A model generated the notes under the pieces. The model worked only from the letters and a program-made list of their open reading frames with translations. It had not been told where the DNA came from and did not search any database. A stretch of DNA of 64,000 bases from Desulfosporosinus orientis DSM 765 (GTDB lineage Bacteria; Bacillota; Desulfitobacteriia; Desulfitobacteriales; Desulfitobacteriaceae). How positions within the stretch are numbered: position 1 is the first letter of the stretch; each line of letters starts with the position of its first letter. Positions 16,052-25,559 of this stretch are shown here, one piece after another. The stretch is from positions 3,088,001 to 3,152,000 of the forward strand of contig NC_016584.1 of the NCBI RefSeq assembly GCF_000235605.1, read 5' to 3'. The translations under genes were made by a program, and so were the position numbers.

Positions 16052-18199
16052 GTGCATAAGCTTTCCTTGGAACAACGTATAACATCGATGCAGACTCTCT
16101 TCATCCCTGAATCAATCGCAATTATCGGGGCTTCGGCTGATCCCTCAAAGCCGAGCGGACAGCCGCTGGAATCGCTGCTGGCCAATGGTTATAAAGGGAA
16201 GGTTTATCCTGTCAACCCCAAGTATAATGAATTGTACAACATTCCATGTTATCCCAGCATATTTAATGTTCCCGGAGATATCGGCCTGGCAATTATTGCA
16301 GTACCTGCGGCAATAACCATATCGGCGCTGAAAGACTGCGTTTCCATGGGGGTTAAATCCGCTGTGGTATTTACCTCCGGATTCGCAGAGATGGGCGGTA
16401 AGGGGAAAGTTCTGCAACAGGAGATGACCATTCTGGCCAGGGAAAGCGGAATGGTAATTTGCGGGCCCAACTGTATGGGAATTTTCAGCGCCCACAACGC
16501 ACTAATGGCCAATTTTGCCGTGACCAGACTTCCTGAAAGGACGATTACAGACAGTTTCCTCGGGTTTATAAGCCAGAGCGGCGGTTTTGGTGCGGCTTGT
16601 TACAGCTCAATCAGTGAACGGGGTATTGGTTTCAGCCATTTTGTCAGCACTGGTAATGAAGCTGATTTGGAGTTTTCTGAATACCTGGCCTATATGATCG
16701 CAGACACCAACACCAAGGTTATCGGCGGTTACCTGGAGGGTGTGAAGGACGGGGTGAAACTGGCCAGGGCAGCGGAAATGGCCATTGAGGCAGGAAAACC
16801 CGTATTGCTGATGAAACCCGGAAGACACGAAGTGGCCGCCAGAGCAGCGGCGTCTCATACGGGGGCGATGGTTGGGTCTGACAGGGTTTACGATGCTCTT
16901 TTTAAGCAAAAGGGGATTATCAGGGTGGAAAGCGTGGAGGAGTTAAACGAAGTGCTTAACATACTTGTTTCCGGTAAGATTCCCCAGGGCAGGAAGGTTT
17001 GCATACTGGCCACTTCCGGTGGAAGTGGCGTAATGCTGGCAGATAAATGCGTAGAATTTGGACTTGAAGTTCCCGAATTATCCGCAGATACCCGAAATAA
17101 ACTGGATAAACTGCTGCCTGATTTCGCTTCCAGTATTAACCCGGTGGATATCACCTCCCAGGTAATGACCCAGCCTGCGCTATTGCGCCAGTGTGCAGAG
17201 ATTATACTGGCAGATCCCGGTATTGATATTTTAATGCTGTGCTACTGGGCCGAAACGTTGGGTGAAGTTGAAATAATAGAACAGATAGCCGAAATAAGTG
17301 GTTCCACGGATAAAATGGTGTTAAATCTGGTGAATGGCCAGGAAGAGGCGGCACGTGATACTCTGGAAAAGCTGCATGATAAACTTATACCTGCATCCCG
17401 AGATGGTGAATACGCCATAAGGGCACTTAAGCTGCTGACTTGGTATAATGAAAAGAAAATCGGCTACGGGTCGGAGCTTTCTTTTCCGGAACTGCCTGCC
17501 GGCGCCAGGGAGGAAGTGGCGGCCTATCTGGACGATTTTGCTCCGGGGGCAAAACTGACGGAGTTTCAAGCCAAAAAGATATTAAGGGCATACGGTATAC
17601 CCTGCACCAAAGAGATACTGGCTGTCGGTCCGGAGGAAGCCGTGGAAGCCTCCGCAATCTTAGGCTGCCCGGTGGCAATGAAAATAGAGTCACCTGATAT
17701 ACTGCACAAAACCGATGCCGGCGGTGTTATGCTGAATATCGACAGTCCGGAAAAAGTTCGGGAGGCCTTTACCAGGATTACTGCCGCTGCCGGGGAATAT
17801 AAAAGAGACGCTGATATCAGGGGGGTGCTGGTACAGGAAATGCTGCCCCCGGGTACGGAGTTGATTGCCGGGATATCAAGGGACAGCGTATTCGGATCGG
17901 TGGTATTATTCGGATTGGGTGGTATATTTGTTGAGGTCTTAAAAGATGTAGCCATGCGTATACCGCCTCTCAGTGAAATCGACACCATGGAAATGATGGA
18001 TGAAATCAAAGGGAAAAAGGTACTGGAAGGAGTGCGGGGCAGACTACCGGTGGACAAAAAGGCGCTATCACAGGTGTTGCTAAGGCTTTCCATGCTGGCT
18101 TCGGATTTCCCGCAAATTGCAGAGATGGACATTAATCCCCTGCTGGCCTATCCGGACGGGGTTGCTGCGGCGGATGCGGTCATTGTTTTAAAAGCATAA
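16052..18199 (+). CDS. ADP-forming acetate/acyl-CoA synthetase (alpha-beta fusion)
   Basis: This 715-residue protein has an N-terminal CoA-binding Rossmann domain (about residues 15-140, IAIIGASADPSKPSG), a succinyl-CoA ligase-like domain with the phosphohistidine motif ASHTGAMVGSD (His269), and a C-terminal ATP-grasp domain (about 490-715). The order matches fused NDP-forming acyl-CoA synthetases, which interconvert acyl-CoA, ADP and phosphate with acid, ATP and CoA. The GTG start at 16052 follows AAAGGAGGAC. It lies 56 bases after the FabK-like gene, shares its high GC, and is followed by a terminator. It could save energy from an acyl-CoA end product or activate an acid. Confidence 0.9.
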   Translation: MHKLSLEQRITSMQTLFIPESIAIIGASADPSKPSGQPLESLLANGYKGKVYPVNPKYNELYNIPCYPSIFNVPGDIGLAIIAVPAAITISALKDCVSMGVKSAVVFTSGFAEMGGKGKVLQQEMTILARESGMVICGPNCMGIFSAHNALMANFAVTRLPERTITDSFLGFISQSGGFGAACYSSISERGIGFSHFVSTGNEADLEFSEYLAYMIADTNTKVIGGYLEGVKDGVKLARAAEMAIEAGKPVLLMKPGRHEVAARAAASHTGAMVGSDRVYDALFKQKGIIRVESVEELNEVLNILVSGKIPQGRKVCILATSGGSGVMLADKCVEFGLEVPELSADTRNKLDKLLPDFASSINPVDITSQVMTQPALLRQCAEIILADPGIDILMLCYWAETLGEVEIIEQIAEISGSTDKMVLNLVNGQEEAARDTLEKLHDKLIPASRDGEYAIRALKLLTWYNEKKIGYGSELSFPELPAGAREEVAAYLDDFAPGAKLTEFQAKKILRAYGIPCTKEILAVGPEEAVEASAILGCPVAMKIESPDILHKTDAGGVMLNIDSPEKVREAFTRITAAAGEYKRDADIRGVLVQEMLPPGTELIAGISRDSVFGSVVLFGLGGIFVEVLKDVAMRIPPLSEIDTMEMMDEIKGKKVLEGVRGRLPVDKKALSQVLLRLSMLASDFPQIAEMDINPLLAYPDGVAAADAVIVLKA

Positions 18200-18261
18200 C
18201 TTTTCCTTAACATGAAATGAATATCATAATAATTTACACCCATAATTCTGACAAAGTTTAG

Positions 18262-18306
18262 AAGCCAAAAACCTATTATTTATAAGAGGTTGCGGCTTTT
18301 ATTTTT
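18262..18306 (+). terminator. Rho-independent terminator after the acyl-CoA synthetase
   Basis: AAGCC...AACCT pairs with AGGTT...GGCTT in an interrupted stem, followed by TTATTTTT. It begins 63 bases after the synthetase stop. Confidence 0.65.
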
Positions 18307-18315
18307 CCCCGATTT

Positions 18316-18592
18316 AAACACTGATAATAATGAATAAAAATGCTAATGTAATAATCTATATTGAAAAAATTGCCCAACAAAAAGTTCTTTGGGAGAGCAA
18401 GAATTTTAGTAATTATCCTTCAAAATCAGCCGATGAACGTTGGGAAAGCGATGGGTCAGAGGTCGTGTTGCAGCGGGAGAACTTCTCGTCGTCATTCGTT
18501 GAATTGAGTGGTTTATCTATGACAATATACTTTGGTGCGGACAATGGGCGGGGAAAGCTCCAAGGTTGCGATATGGTATGGGATCTGCTGAG
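18316..18592 (+). pseudogene. Collapsed remnant of a methylmalonyl-CoA cassette (mutase start, biotin-carrier end, LysR end)
   Basis: Four collinear blocks match the intact region at 52-60.5 kb. The part from 18316 to about 18360 resembles 52070-52116. The part at 18361-18465 matches 54350-54454 (the 5' part of the mutase gene) with three mismatches in 105 bases. The part at 18471-18496 equals 60292-60317 (the end of the biotin-carrier gene). The part at 18534-18592 resembles 60439-60497 (the 3' end of the LysR gene). Everything between these blocks is missing here. An open frame of 99 codons (18330-18629) runs across the joins but has no ribosome-binding site, so I call it a scar and not a gene. 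Confidence 0.85.
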
Positions 18593-18969
18593 ACGGGCTC
18601 CCTATTCTGGGGCCCTCTTAGCGATTTGACTAGACCGGTTTTCATCGTTCTGGCGTTTTGTGTTCCTCCCGAAATAATGACCAGCCTCCTATCCGATTGC
18701 CTGTGAATCGGGTTGCTACTCTGGTTAAGGAACTAGATTGTATGATAACGACTATTACGATTTAAGAGGATGGGAGAGTCGAGGATGCCTCAATGCGATT
18801 TAACATCAATGCAATACCAAATCGCATCATGGTGAAATGGAGCAAATTTATCGAATTCTGGAGCAGCCCTTGGGGGCTAATTTGAAATTAAATGCCTAGA
18901 TGCATCTTTCATCGAGACATTAATTATACAAACCAATTAGCAATCAGCTATAGGGTAAATTAAGAATGA
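18593..18969 (+). promoter_or_regulatory. Upstream control region of the aminotransferase operon
   Basis: No gene is apparent. An inverted repeat ATGCGATTT (18793-18801)/AAATCGCAT (18819-18827) and the motif AATGCCTAGATGCATCT (18891-18907) lie upstream of the sigma-54 promoter at 18970. The second motif recurs with one change at 25360 before the other sigma-54 promoter of this block, so it is a good candidate enhancer for the activator encoded at 25560. I see nothing recognisable in 18593-18790. Confidence 0.55.
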
Positions 18970-18985
18970 TGGTACGAAAATTGCA
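18970..18985 (+). promoter_or_regulatory. Sigma-54 promoter of the aminotransferase/glutamate dehydrogenase operon
   Basis: TGGTACGAAAATTGCA matches the -24/-12 consensus with GG and GC at proper spacing. It lies 56 bases before the first ribosome-binding site of the operon. Confidence 0.75.
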
Positions 18986-19040
18986 ACATTAATATTCAGA
19001 TTCTTTTGAACTTTGGCATATTTTAAGGAGGGGTAAGATT

Positions 19041-19070
19041 ATGTTTGGAAAGGACATATTAGATGATTAA
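19041..19070 (+). CDS. Possible 9-residue leader peptide overlapping the next gene
   Basis: The best ribosome-binding site in the leader (AAGGAGGGG, 19025-19033) is placed for ATG 19041, which opens MFGKDILDD and stops at 19070. It overlaps the ATG at 19063 in another frame. This may be a translationally coupled leader peptide, or the true start of the next gene may have been lost by a frameshift. Evidence is only the ribosome-binding site. Confidence 0.3.
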   Translation: MFGKDILDD

Positions 19071-19293
19071 CCAATCAAGTATCAATAATACAGAGAATAA
19101 TACGAAGGATTTCGAGACCTGTGGCGTTAAGAATATCTCTAAATGTATGAAATGTCATGGGATTACAAGAGGAGTACAGCCATCTTATTATCATGAATGT
19201 GGAACACCACATCCTTGGACTTCAAACAGATTTAAGGATTTAATAAAAATGGTAGAGTATTTTGAATTAAATCCTGAAGATGCAGAATGTTAA
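19063..19293 (+). CDS. Small Cys/His-rich protein of unknown function
   Basis: I do not recognise this 76-residue protein. It has six cysteines and three histidines, including CGVKNISKCMKCHG and YHECGTPHPW, which look like metal (zinc or iron) ligands, and a helical acidic C-terminus ending in EC. It is first in the sigma-54-controlled unit with the aminotransferase and glutamate dehydrogenase, 57 bases before the aminotransferase. The strong ribosome-binding site upstream serves the overlapping ATG at 19041, so translation may be coupled. It could be a small regulatory or metal-binding accessory protein; no function is assigned. Confidence 0.55.
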   Translation: MINQSSINNTENNTKDFETCGVKNISKCMKCHGITRGVQPSYYHECGTPHPWTSNRFKDLIKMVEYFELNPEDAEC

Positions 19294-19350
19294 AGAGTTC
19301 AGTCGGTAAATAGACACTAATTTGAGATTAAAGAATGGAGGTTGTTTCAA

Positions 19351-20679
19351 GTGTCTCAAGAACTTAAACTGCCGGGACCAAAATCTAAAGCGCTGATTGA
19401 GAGGAAAAATCGCTGTACAGCTCGAGGAATTTCTCAGGGAACTCCTTTATTTATTGAAAGAGCAGAAGGTGCCTTATTAATCGATGTTGATGGTCATGAA
19501 TTTATAGATTTTTATGGCGGGATTGGTGTTTTAAATGCGGGTCATTGTCCTAAACCTGTTGTTAAGGCCATAAAGGATCAAGCAGAAAAATTAATTCATA
19601 CTTGTTTTATGACTTCCATGTATGAAGGATGGGTCGACTTAGCAGAAAAGCTGACTCAAATTGCACCGATAACTGGCGATCTAAAAGTAACATATGTTAA
19701 TAGCGGTGCTGAAGCCGTAGAAAATGCCATAAAAATTGCGAGATCTTATACCAAAAGGACTGGCGTTATTGCTTTTGAAATGGCTTTTCATGGGCGGACA
19801 AATCTAACAATGGGGTTAACCAGTAAAGTTAAACCCTATAAATCTGGTTTTGGCCCCTTCGCCCCAGAGATTTATAAAGTCCCATCAGCATATTGCTATC
19901 GTTGTTATTATAAATCGACTTACCCGGGTTGTGGAATGCACTGTCTAGAACAATTTGAACGTTTCTTTGCGGCTGAAGCAGCCCCGGAATCAATTGCAGC
20001 AATGATTATCGAACCGGTACAAGGGGAAGGTGGTTTTATTGTTCCGCCAAAAGAGTTTTTACCGGGTCTGAAGTCGATAGCCTCAAAACATGGCATTGTT
20101 TTTATAGCCGATGAGATTCAAACAGGTTTCGGCCGAACAGGGAAAATGTTTGCTGTTGAACATAGTGGAGTAGAACCAGATCTTATGACGATGGCAAAAT
20201 CAATTGCCGCTGGGATGCCCTTAAGTGCAATCGTTGGCAAATCTGAAATCATGGACGCTCCCGGACCTGGTATGCTTGGGGGCACTTATGCAGGAAATCC
20301 AATTGCTTGTGCAGCCGGTATAGCTACCATCGATTACATTCAGCAAGAAAATCTTTCGTCACGCGCAGCTTGGATCGGCAGAACCGTTATGGATCGATTA
20401 AAAACAATGCAGGAGAACTATCCTTTAATCGGGGATGTTCGGAGTCTTGGGGCTATGGTTGGAATTGAACTGGTTAAAGACCGTGTGACAAAGGAACCTG
20501 CAAAAGAGGAAACTTCTGAAATTACTCAAGAATGTTTGAAACATGGCCTTGTGATTATTTCTGCAGGAGTTTTCGGAAATGTAATTAGGATGTTAATGCC
20601 TCTGGTTATCACGGATGATCAGCTTGAGAAGGCCTTAACTATTTTAGATGCCGCCTTTGCGAAAGTTCAAGGAGCTTAA
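19351..20679 (+). CDS. Class III PLP aminotransferase (4-aminobutyrate aminotransferase-like)
   Basis: This 442-residue class III aminotransferase transfers an omega-amino group to 2-oxoglutarate. Visible features are the NSGAEAVENAIKIAR segment that binds the PLP phosphate, the FIADEIQTGFGRTG block with the PLP-contacting aspartate, and TMAKSIAAGMP with the Schiff-base lysine. An insert with clustered cysteines (YCYRCYYKSTYPGCGMHC) occurs in GabT-like members. The GTG at 19351 follows ATGGAGG at 9-base spacing and is preferred to the TTG at 19342. With glutamate dehydrogenase next, the pair would release ammonium and regenerate 2-oxoglutarate from an imported amino acid. The exact amino donor is uncertain. 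Confidence 0.88.
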   Translation: MSQELKLPGPKSKALIERKNRCTARGISQGTPLFIERAEGALLIDVDGHEFIDFYGGIGVLNAGHCPKPVVKAIKDQAEKLIHTCFMTSMYEGWVDLAEKLTQIAPITGDLKVTYVNSGAEAVENAIKIARSYTKRTGVIAFEMAFHGRTNLTMGLTSKVKPYKSGFGPFAPEIYKVPSAYCYRCYYKSTYPGCGMHCLEQFERFFAAEAAPESIAAMIIEPVQGEGGFIVPPKEFLPGLKSIASKHGIVFIADEIQTGFGRTGKMFAVEHSGVEPDLMTMAKSIAAGMPLSAIVGKSEIMDAPGPGMLGGTYAGNPIACAAGIATIDYIQQENLSSRAAWIGRTVMDRLKTMQENYPLIGDVRSLGAMVGIELVKDRVTKEPAKEETSEITQECLKHGLVIISAGVFGNVIRMLMPLVITDDQLEKALTILDAAFAKVQGA

Positions 20680-20723
20680 TAGAAATAACTGGTATTTTTC
20701 GACACTTTTGGAATAACAGATAA

Positions 20724-22073
<1,350 letters not shown>

Positions 22074-22094
22074 GACTTGGTTTGGAGAATTATT

Positions 22095-25043
22095 ATGGAT
22101 ACTTCGGACTTTTATAAAACCCAGTTTTCAGGTTTTCATGACTTGATGAAATTTCGGGTCCGGGAGATTTTACTGGTTTCCAGTCCTTATGATGCCTTTG
22201 TGCTAGAAGAAGACGGTCGTTTATCTGAGAAAATCTTTGGTGAATACTTAGATATGAACCTTCAATTCGTTCCCCGTATTCGCAGGGTTTCCTCGGCAGA
22301 AGAAGCGTTTTCCGCAATGCGGGAAAGAACCTATGATTTGATTATTACCATGGCCAGAATTCGAGATATGAACCCTCTGGAATTTGGAAAACGCGTTAAG
22401 GAAGCCTATCCTGGGAAACCCGTTGTCATGCTTACTTACGACACACTCAATAATGAACTGCTTAGAGAAATTCGAGAGACCAAAACCATCGATAAGATAT
22501 TCTATTGGTCCGGAAACAATACAATTCTGTTAGCCATCATTAAGTATGTAGAGGATCTCGGAAACTTAGAGTCTGATTGCCGAGAGGGTGTTCAAGCAAT
22601 TTTGGTGGTTGAAGACTCGCCTTGGGCGTATTCTCAGTTCTTGCCTATTATCTACACAGAAATTATGAAACAGACGAGCTACCTCATTTCAAAGGGTATT
22701 AATAATCTGCATCGTCTGTTGAGGATGCGGGCCAGACCCAAAATATTACTGGCAGAGACTTATGAGGAGGCTATAGAGTTCTTTAACAAATATCGGCACA
22801 ACTTGCTGGGAGTAATATCTGATATGGGCTATCCGAAAGAAGGGCAAATTAACTCGCAGGCAGGTCTGCTTTTAGCGAAAAAAATCAAGGCGGAGATTCC
22901 ATACCTTCCGTATCTGATTCAATCCAGTGAACTTGCGCCAGAGGATAAGGCACATGAGATTGGGATCAACTTTCTCAATAAAAACTCTCCCAGTATGCTT
23001 TTGGAACTAAGTACTTATGTAAAAGAGAACTACGGTTTTGGTGACTTCTTGTTTAGGCAACAGGATGGGAGCATTATTGCCAGGGCATCTATTATCGACG
23101 AATTTGAGGAAATTATTCGAATCCTGCCCCAAGAAAGCTTAATATTTCATGCTAGCCGCTATGATTTTTCAAAGTGGTTCAAAGCCAGAACAGAATTTGA
23201 ATGCGCAGAACAAATCCGTCGTGTGGATGTTTCTGATTTTCAAAACCCAGAAGAGCTAAGGGAATATATCCTGCAAGTCATTAAAATGTATTTTAAGCGC
23301 ATTCAGGAAGGAGTCATCACGGATTTTGGGCAATCAAAAATGGACATGGACAATTCTTTGCTTAAATTAGGTAGTGGTTCACTTGGAGGAAAAGGCAGGG
23401 GAGTAGCGTTCTTTAACTCTATCCTATCTCAAACGGAAGTCTTTAAAAAGTATAACAACATTAGGATTAAAACTCCCCAATCCTTTGTTATTTGCAGTGA
23501 GGTATTCGAAGAATTTCTCGAAATTAATTCGTTGCAGGAAATGGCTATCGTTACCGAGGTGGAAGAGACGATTGCTGAAAGGTTCCTAAACTCCGAACTT
23601 CCATTAAAAATTAGGAACGAACTTCGTATCTTAATCGATAAGATTCACTATCCATTGGCAATAAGGTCATCAAGTATTCTTGAAGACTCACAGATGCTGC
23701 CCTTTGCGGGAATATACAGTACTTTTATGCTGCCTAATAACCATCAGGACCCAGAAATCCGCTTGCAGCAGCTCCTTAATGCCATAAAGCTCGTGTATGC
23801 ATCCGTTTATTATAAGTCTCCCAAACGCTATGTTAAAAATGCAGATTTACGAATCGAAGAGGAAAAAATGGCAATTTTGATTCAGCAGATTGTCGGAGAT
23901 GTTCATGGGGATGTCTTTTATCCGGTAATATCCGGGGTTGCCCAATCCTATAACTTTTACCCTATCTCCTATATGCAGCCTGAACATGGAATTGTTAGTC
24001 TGGCTTTAGGTTTGGGCAAGGCTGTTGTTGACGGAGAGCAAGTTTACCGTTTTTCCCCTGCTTATCCTAAGATGAATCCCGATTTTGCTTCTACGGATGA
24101 TTTTTTAAAAAAATCTCAAAACAAATTTTATGGTTTAAAGTTAGCCGATCCTTCTATCGAAATTTCCCAAGACACAGGCTGTACTTTAGGGGCATATACC
24201 TTGGATCGTGCAGAAAAGGATGGTACTTTGAGTTTTGTAGGCAGTACGTATTCCAAGGAGAATGATACCATCTGCGATACCCTAATGATTTCCGGACCAA
24301 GAGTTGTGTCATTTGCTCCGGTTTTAAAATTAGGTCTCTTTCCACTGACCAATATTATCAAGGATTTATTTGTTCTCGGAAAAAATGCCTTCGGCACGGA
24401 TATCGAGATTGAGTTCGCTATCAATATTCCAGCAGACTATAAAAAGGAGATCGAATTTTATTTCCTTCAGATTCGCCCGTTAGTTTCCGGAAGAGAATTA
24501 CAGGAAGTTATGGTCAATGATTATCCAGACGATCAGGTTATGTGCAAAAGCAGTCATACGATTGGCAATGGAATCTATGAGAATATATACGATATCATTT
24601 ACGTTAATCCGGATACTTTTGATCGTAGTAAGACCAGGATTATTGGACAAGAAATAGGTGAATTGAATCAATATTTGTTTATTGAAGCTCGTAATTACCT
24701 TCTCTTGGGTTTCGGACGACTAGGTTCCTCGGATCCGTGGCTGGGAATCCCTCTGACCTGGTCACAAATATCCCAAGCGAAAGTGGTCGTTGAATCAGAC
24801 TGGGAGACCCTTCAAGTAGAACCTTCCCTTGGGAGTCATTTTCATCATAACCTTATATCGCTGAGAATGGGTTATTTTCATATTGGTAAGGAAAATAAAT
24901 CCGAATTTGTTGACTGGGCATGGCTCAAGAGGGCACCGATTCTCAAGCAAACTGAATATGTCAGGCTGATTCGCTTGAAAGACCCTTTGACTGTGAAGAT
25001 TGATGGTCACGGTTGTCATGGAGTCATTATCAAACCGAACTGA
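22095..25043 (+). CDS. Receiver-like domains fused to an orphan PEP/pyruvate-binding (PPDK N-terminal) domain
   Basis: This is a 982-residue protein. Residues of about 25-145 and 170-310 look like two response-regulator receiver folds. The first lacks the phosphoacceptor (YDLIITMARI), and the second keeps a plausible one (Asp243 in VISDMGYP). From about residue 415 (LGSGSLGGKGRGVAF) to 800 the sequence resembles the ATP-grasp nucleotide/PEP-binding domain of PEP synthase and pyruvate phosphate dikinase, including AIRSSSILEDSQ and FYFLQIRPL. The central phosphohistidine domain and the C-terminal barrel of those enzymes are absent. ATG 22095 follows TTGGAG. It may be a signalling kinase linked to the amino acid operon; the function is not established. 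Confidence 0.75.
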   Translation: MDTSDFYKTQFSGFHDLMKFRVREILLVSSPYDAFVLEEDGRLSEKIFGEYLDMNLQFVPRIRRVSSAEEAFSAMRERTYDLIITMARIRDMNPLEFGKRVKEAYPGKPVVMLTYDTLNNELLREIRETKTIDKIFYWSGNNTILLAIIKYVEDLGNLESDCREGVQAILVVEDSPWAYSQFLPIIYTEIMKQTSYLISKGINNLHRLLRMRARPKILLAETYEEAIEFFNKYRHNLLGVISDMGYPKEGQINSQAGLLLAKKIKAEIPYLPYLIQSSELAPEDKAHEIGINFLNKNSPSMLLELSTYVKENYGFGDFLFRQQDGSIIARASIIDEFEEIIRILPQESLIFHASRYDFSKWFKARTEFECAEQIRRVDVSDFQNPEELREYILQVIKMYFKRIQEGVITDFGQSKMDMDNSLLKLGSGSLGGKGRGVAFFNSILSQTEVFKKYNNIRIKTPQSFVICSEVFEEFLEINSLQEMAIVTEVEETIAERFLNSELPLKIRNELRILIDKIHYPLAIRSSSILEDSQMLPFAGIYSTFMLPNNHQDPEIRLQQLLNAIKLVYASVYYKSPKRYVKNADLRIEEEKMAILIQQIVGDVHGDVFYPVISGVAQSYNFYPISYMQPEHGIVSLALGLGKAVVDGEQVYRFSPAYPKMNPDFASTDDFLKKSQNKFYGLKLADPSIEISQDTGCTLGAYTLDRAEKDGTLSFVGSTYSKENDTICDTLMISGPRVVSFAPVLKLGLFPLTNIIKDLFVLGKNAFGTDIEIEFAINIPADYKKEIEFYFLQIRPLVSGRELQEVMVNDYPDDQVMCKSSHTIGNGIYENIYDIIYVNPDTFDRSKTRIIGQEIGELNQYLFIEARNYLLLGFGRLGSSDPWLGIPLTWSQISQAKVVVESDWETLQVEPSLGSHFHHNLISLRMGYFHIGKENKSEFVDWAWLKRAPILKQTEYVRLIRLKDPLTVKIDGHGCHGVIIKPN

Positions 25044-25216
25044 ATTGCATTAACATAATCCGGTATGCAATGTTCATGCATTGCATGACTGATCAGTATT
25101 GTCCATAAGCTAAAAGTTAGATCAAAGAAATCACATCGACTTTCTGTTAAACAGTGGACAAATTATTAAGGAGGGGATATACTGATAATGTTCAGAATAG
25201 TTAGATAATAGGGCTG

Positions 25217-25255
25217 AAGGCTCTAATATGCGTGCAAAACGCTTATTAGAGCCTT
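25217..25255 (+). terminator. Long hairpin after the receiver/PEP-binding gene
   Basis: AAGGCTCTAATA (25217-25228) pairs perfectly with TATTAGAGCCTT (25244-25255), and an inner GCGT/ACGC stem extends it. The U-run after it is weak (TTAATAACTTT). It would separate the aminotransferase operon from the activator gene. Confidence 0.6.
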
Positions 25256-25559
25256 TAATAACTTTGTGTATGTAAATTTATTACATAATTAAAAACTATT
25301 TACAACGATTCTATAAAGTTTAAAGATTCGTCTAAAATAATTCTCTAATGCATTATTTTAATGCCTAGGTGCATCTGCTGGTTTATCCACCTAGAGAAAA
25401 GCAAGAGAGCAAAATATAATAAGTCGGCAAAATTGAAATGCAATTTCGCATTAAAAGAAATTATATATGCAGAATTTTCTTAATAAAATTAACAATTAGA
25501 ATTTAAAATGCCGTTGGCATAGAAGTTGCTATAAAAATAACTAGTCGAGGTGGTAAACT
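25256..25559 (+). promoter_or_regulatory. Control region of the sigma-54 activator, with shared enhancer motif
   Basis: Counting from 25044, this is a 516-base gap with no gene. AATGCCTAGGTGCATCT (25360-25376) repeats, with one base changed, the motif at 18891. A small AATGC/GCATT dyad lies near 25438. Both precede the sigma-54 promoter at 25515. A short ATG frame at 25188 behind AAGGAGGGG (encoding MFRIVR) resembles the leader at 19041, but I do not call it a gene. Confidence 0.5.
25515..25530 (+). promoter_or_regulatory. Sigma-54 promoter of the activator gene
   Basis: TGGCATAGAAGTTGCT is a good -24/-12 match, 30 bases before the start of a sigma-54 activator. This implies autoactivation, which is uncommon but consistent with the shared upstream motif. 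Confidence 0.75.

Noticed and set aside
18330-18629. 99-residue protein-coding gene
   Set aside because: The frame runs over joined fragments of three other genes, partly antisense, and has no ribosome-binding site, so it is treated as a scar.
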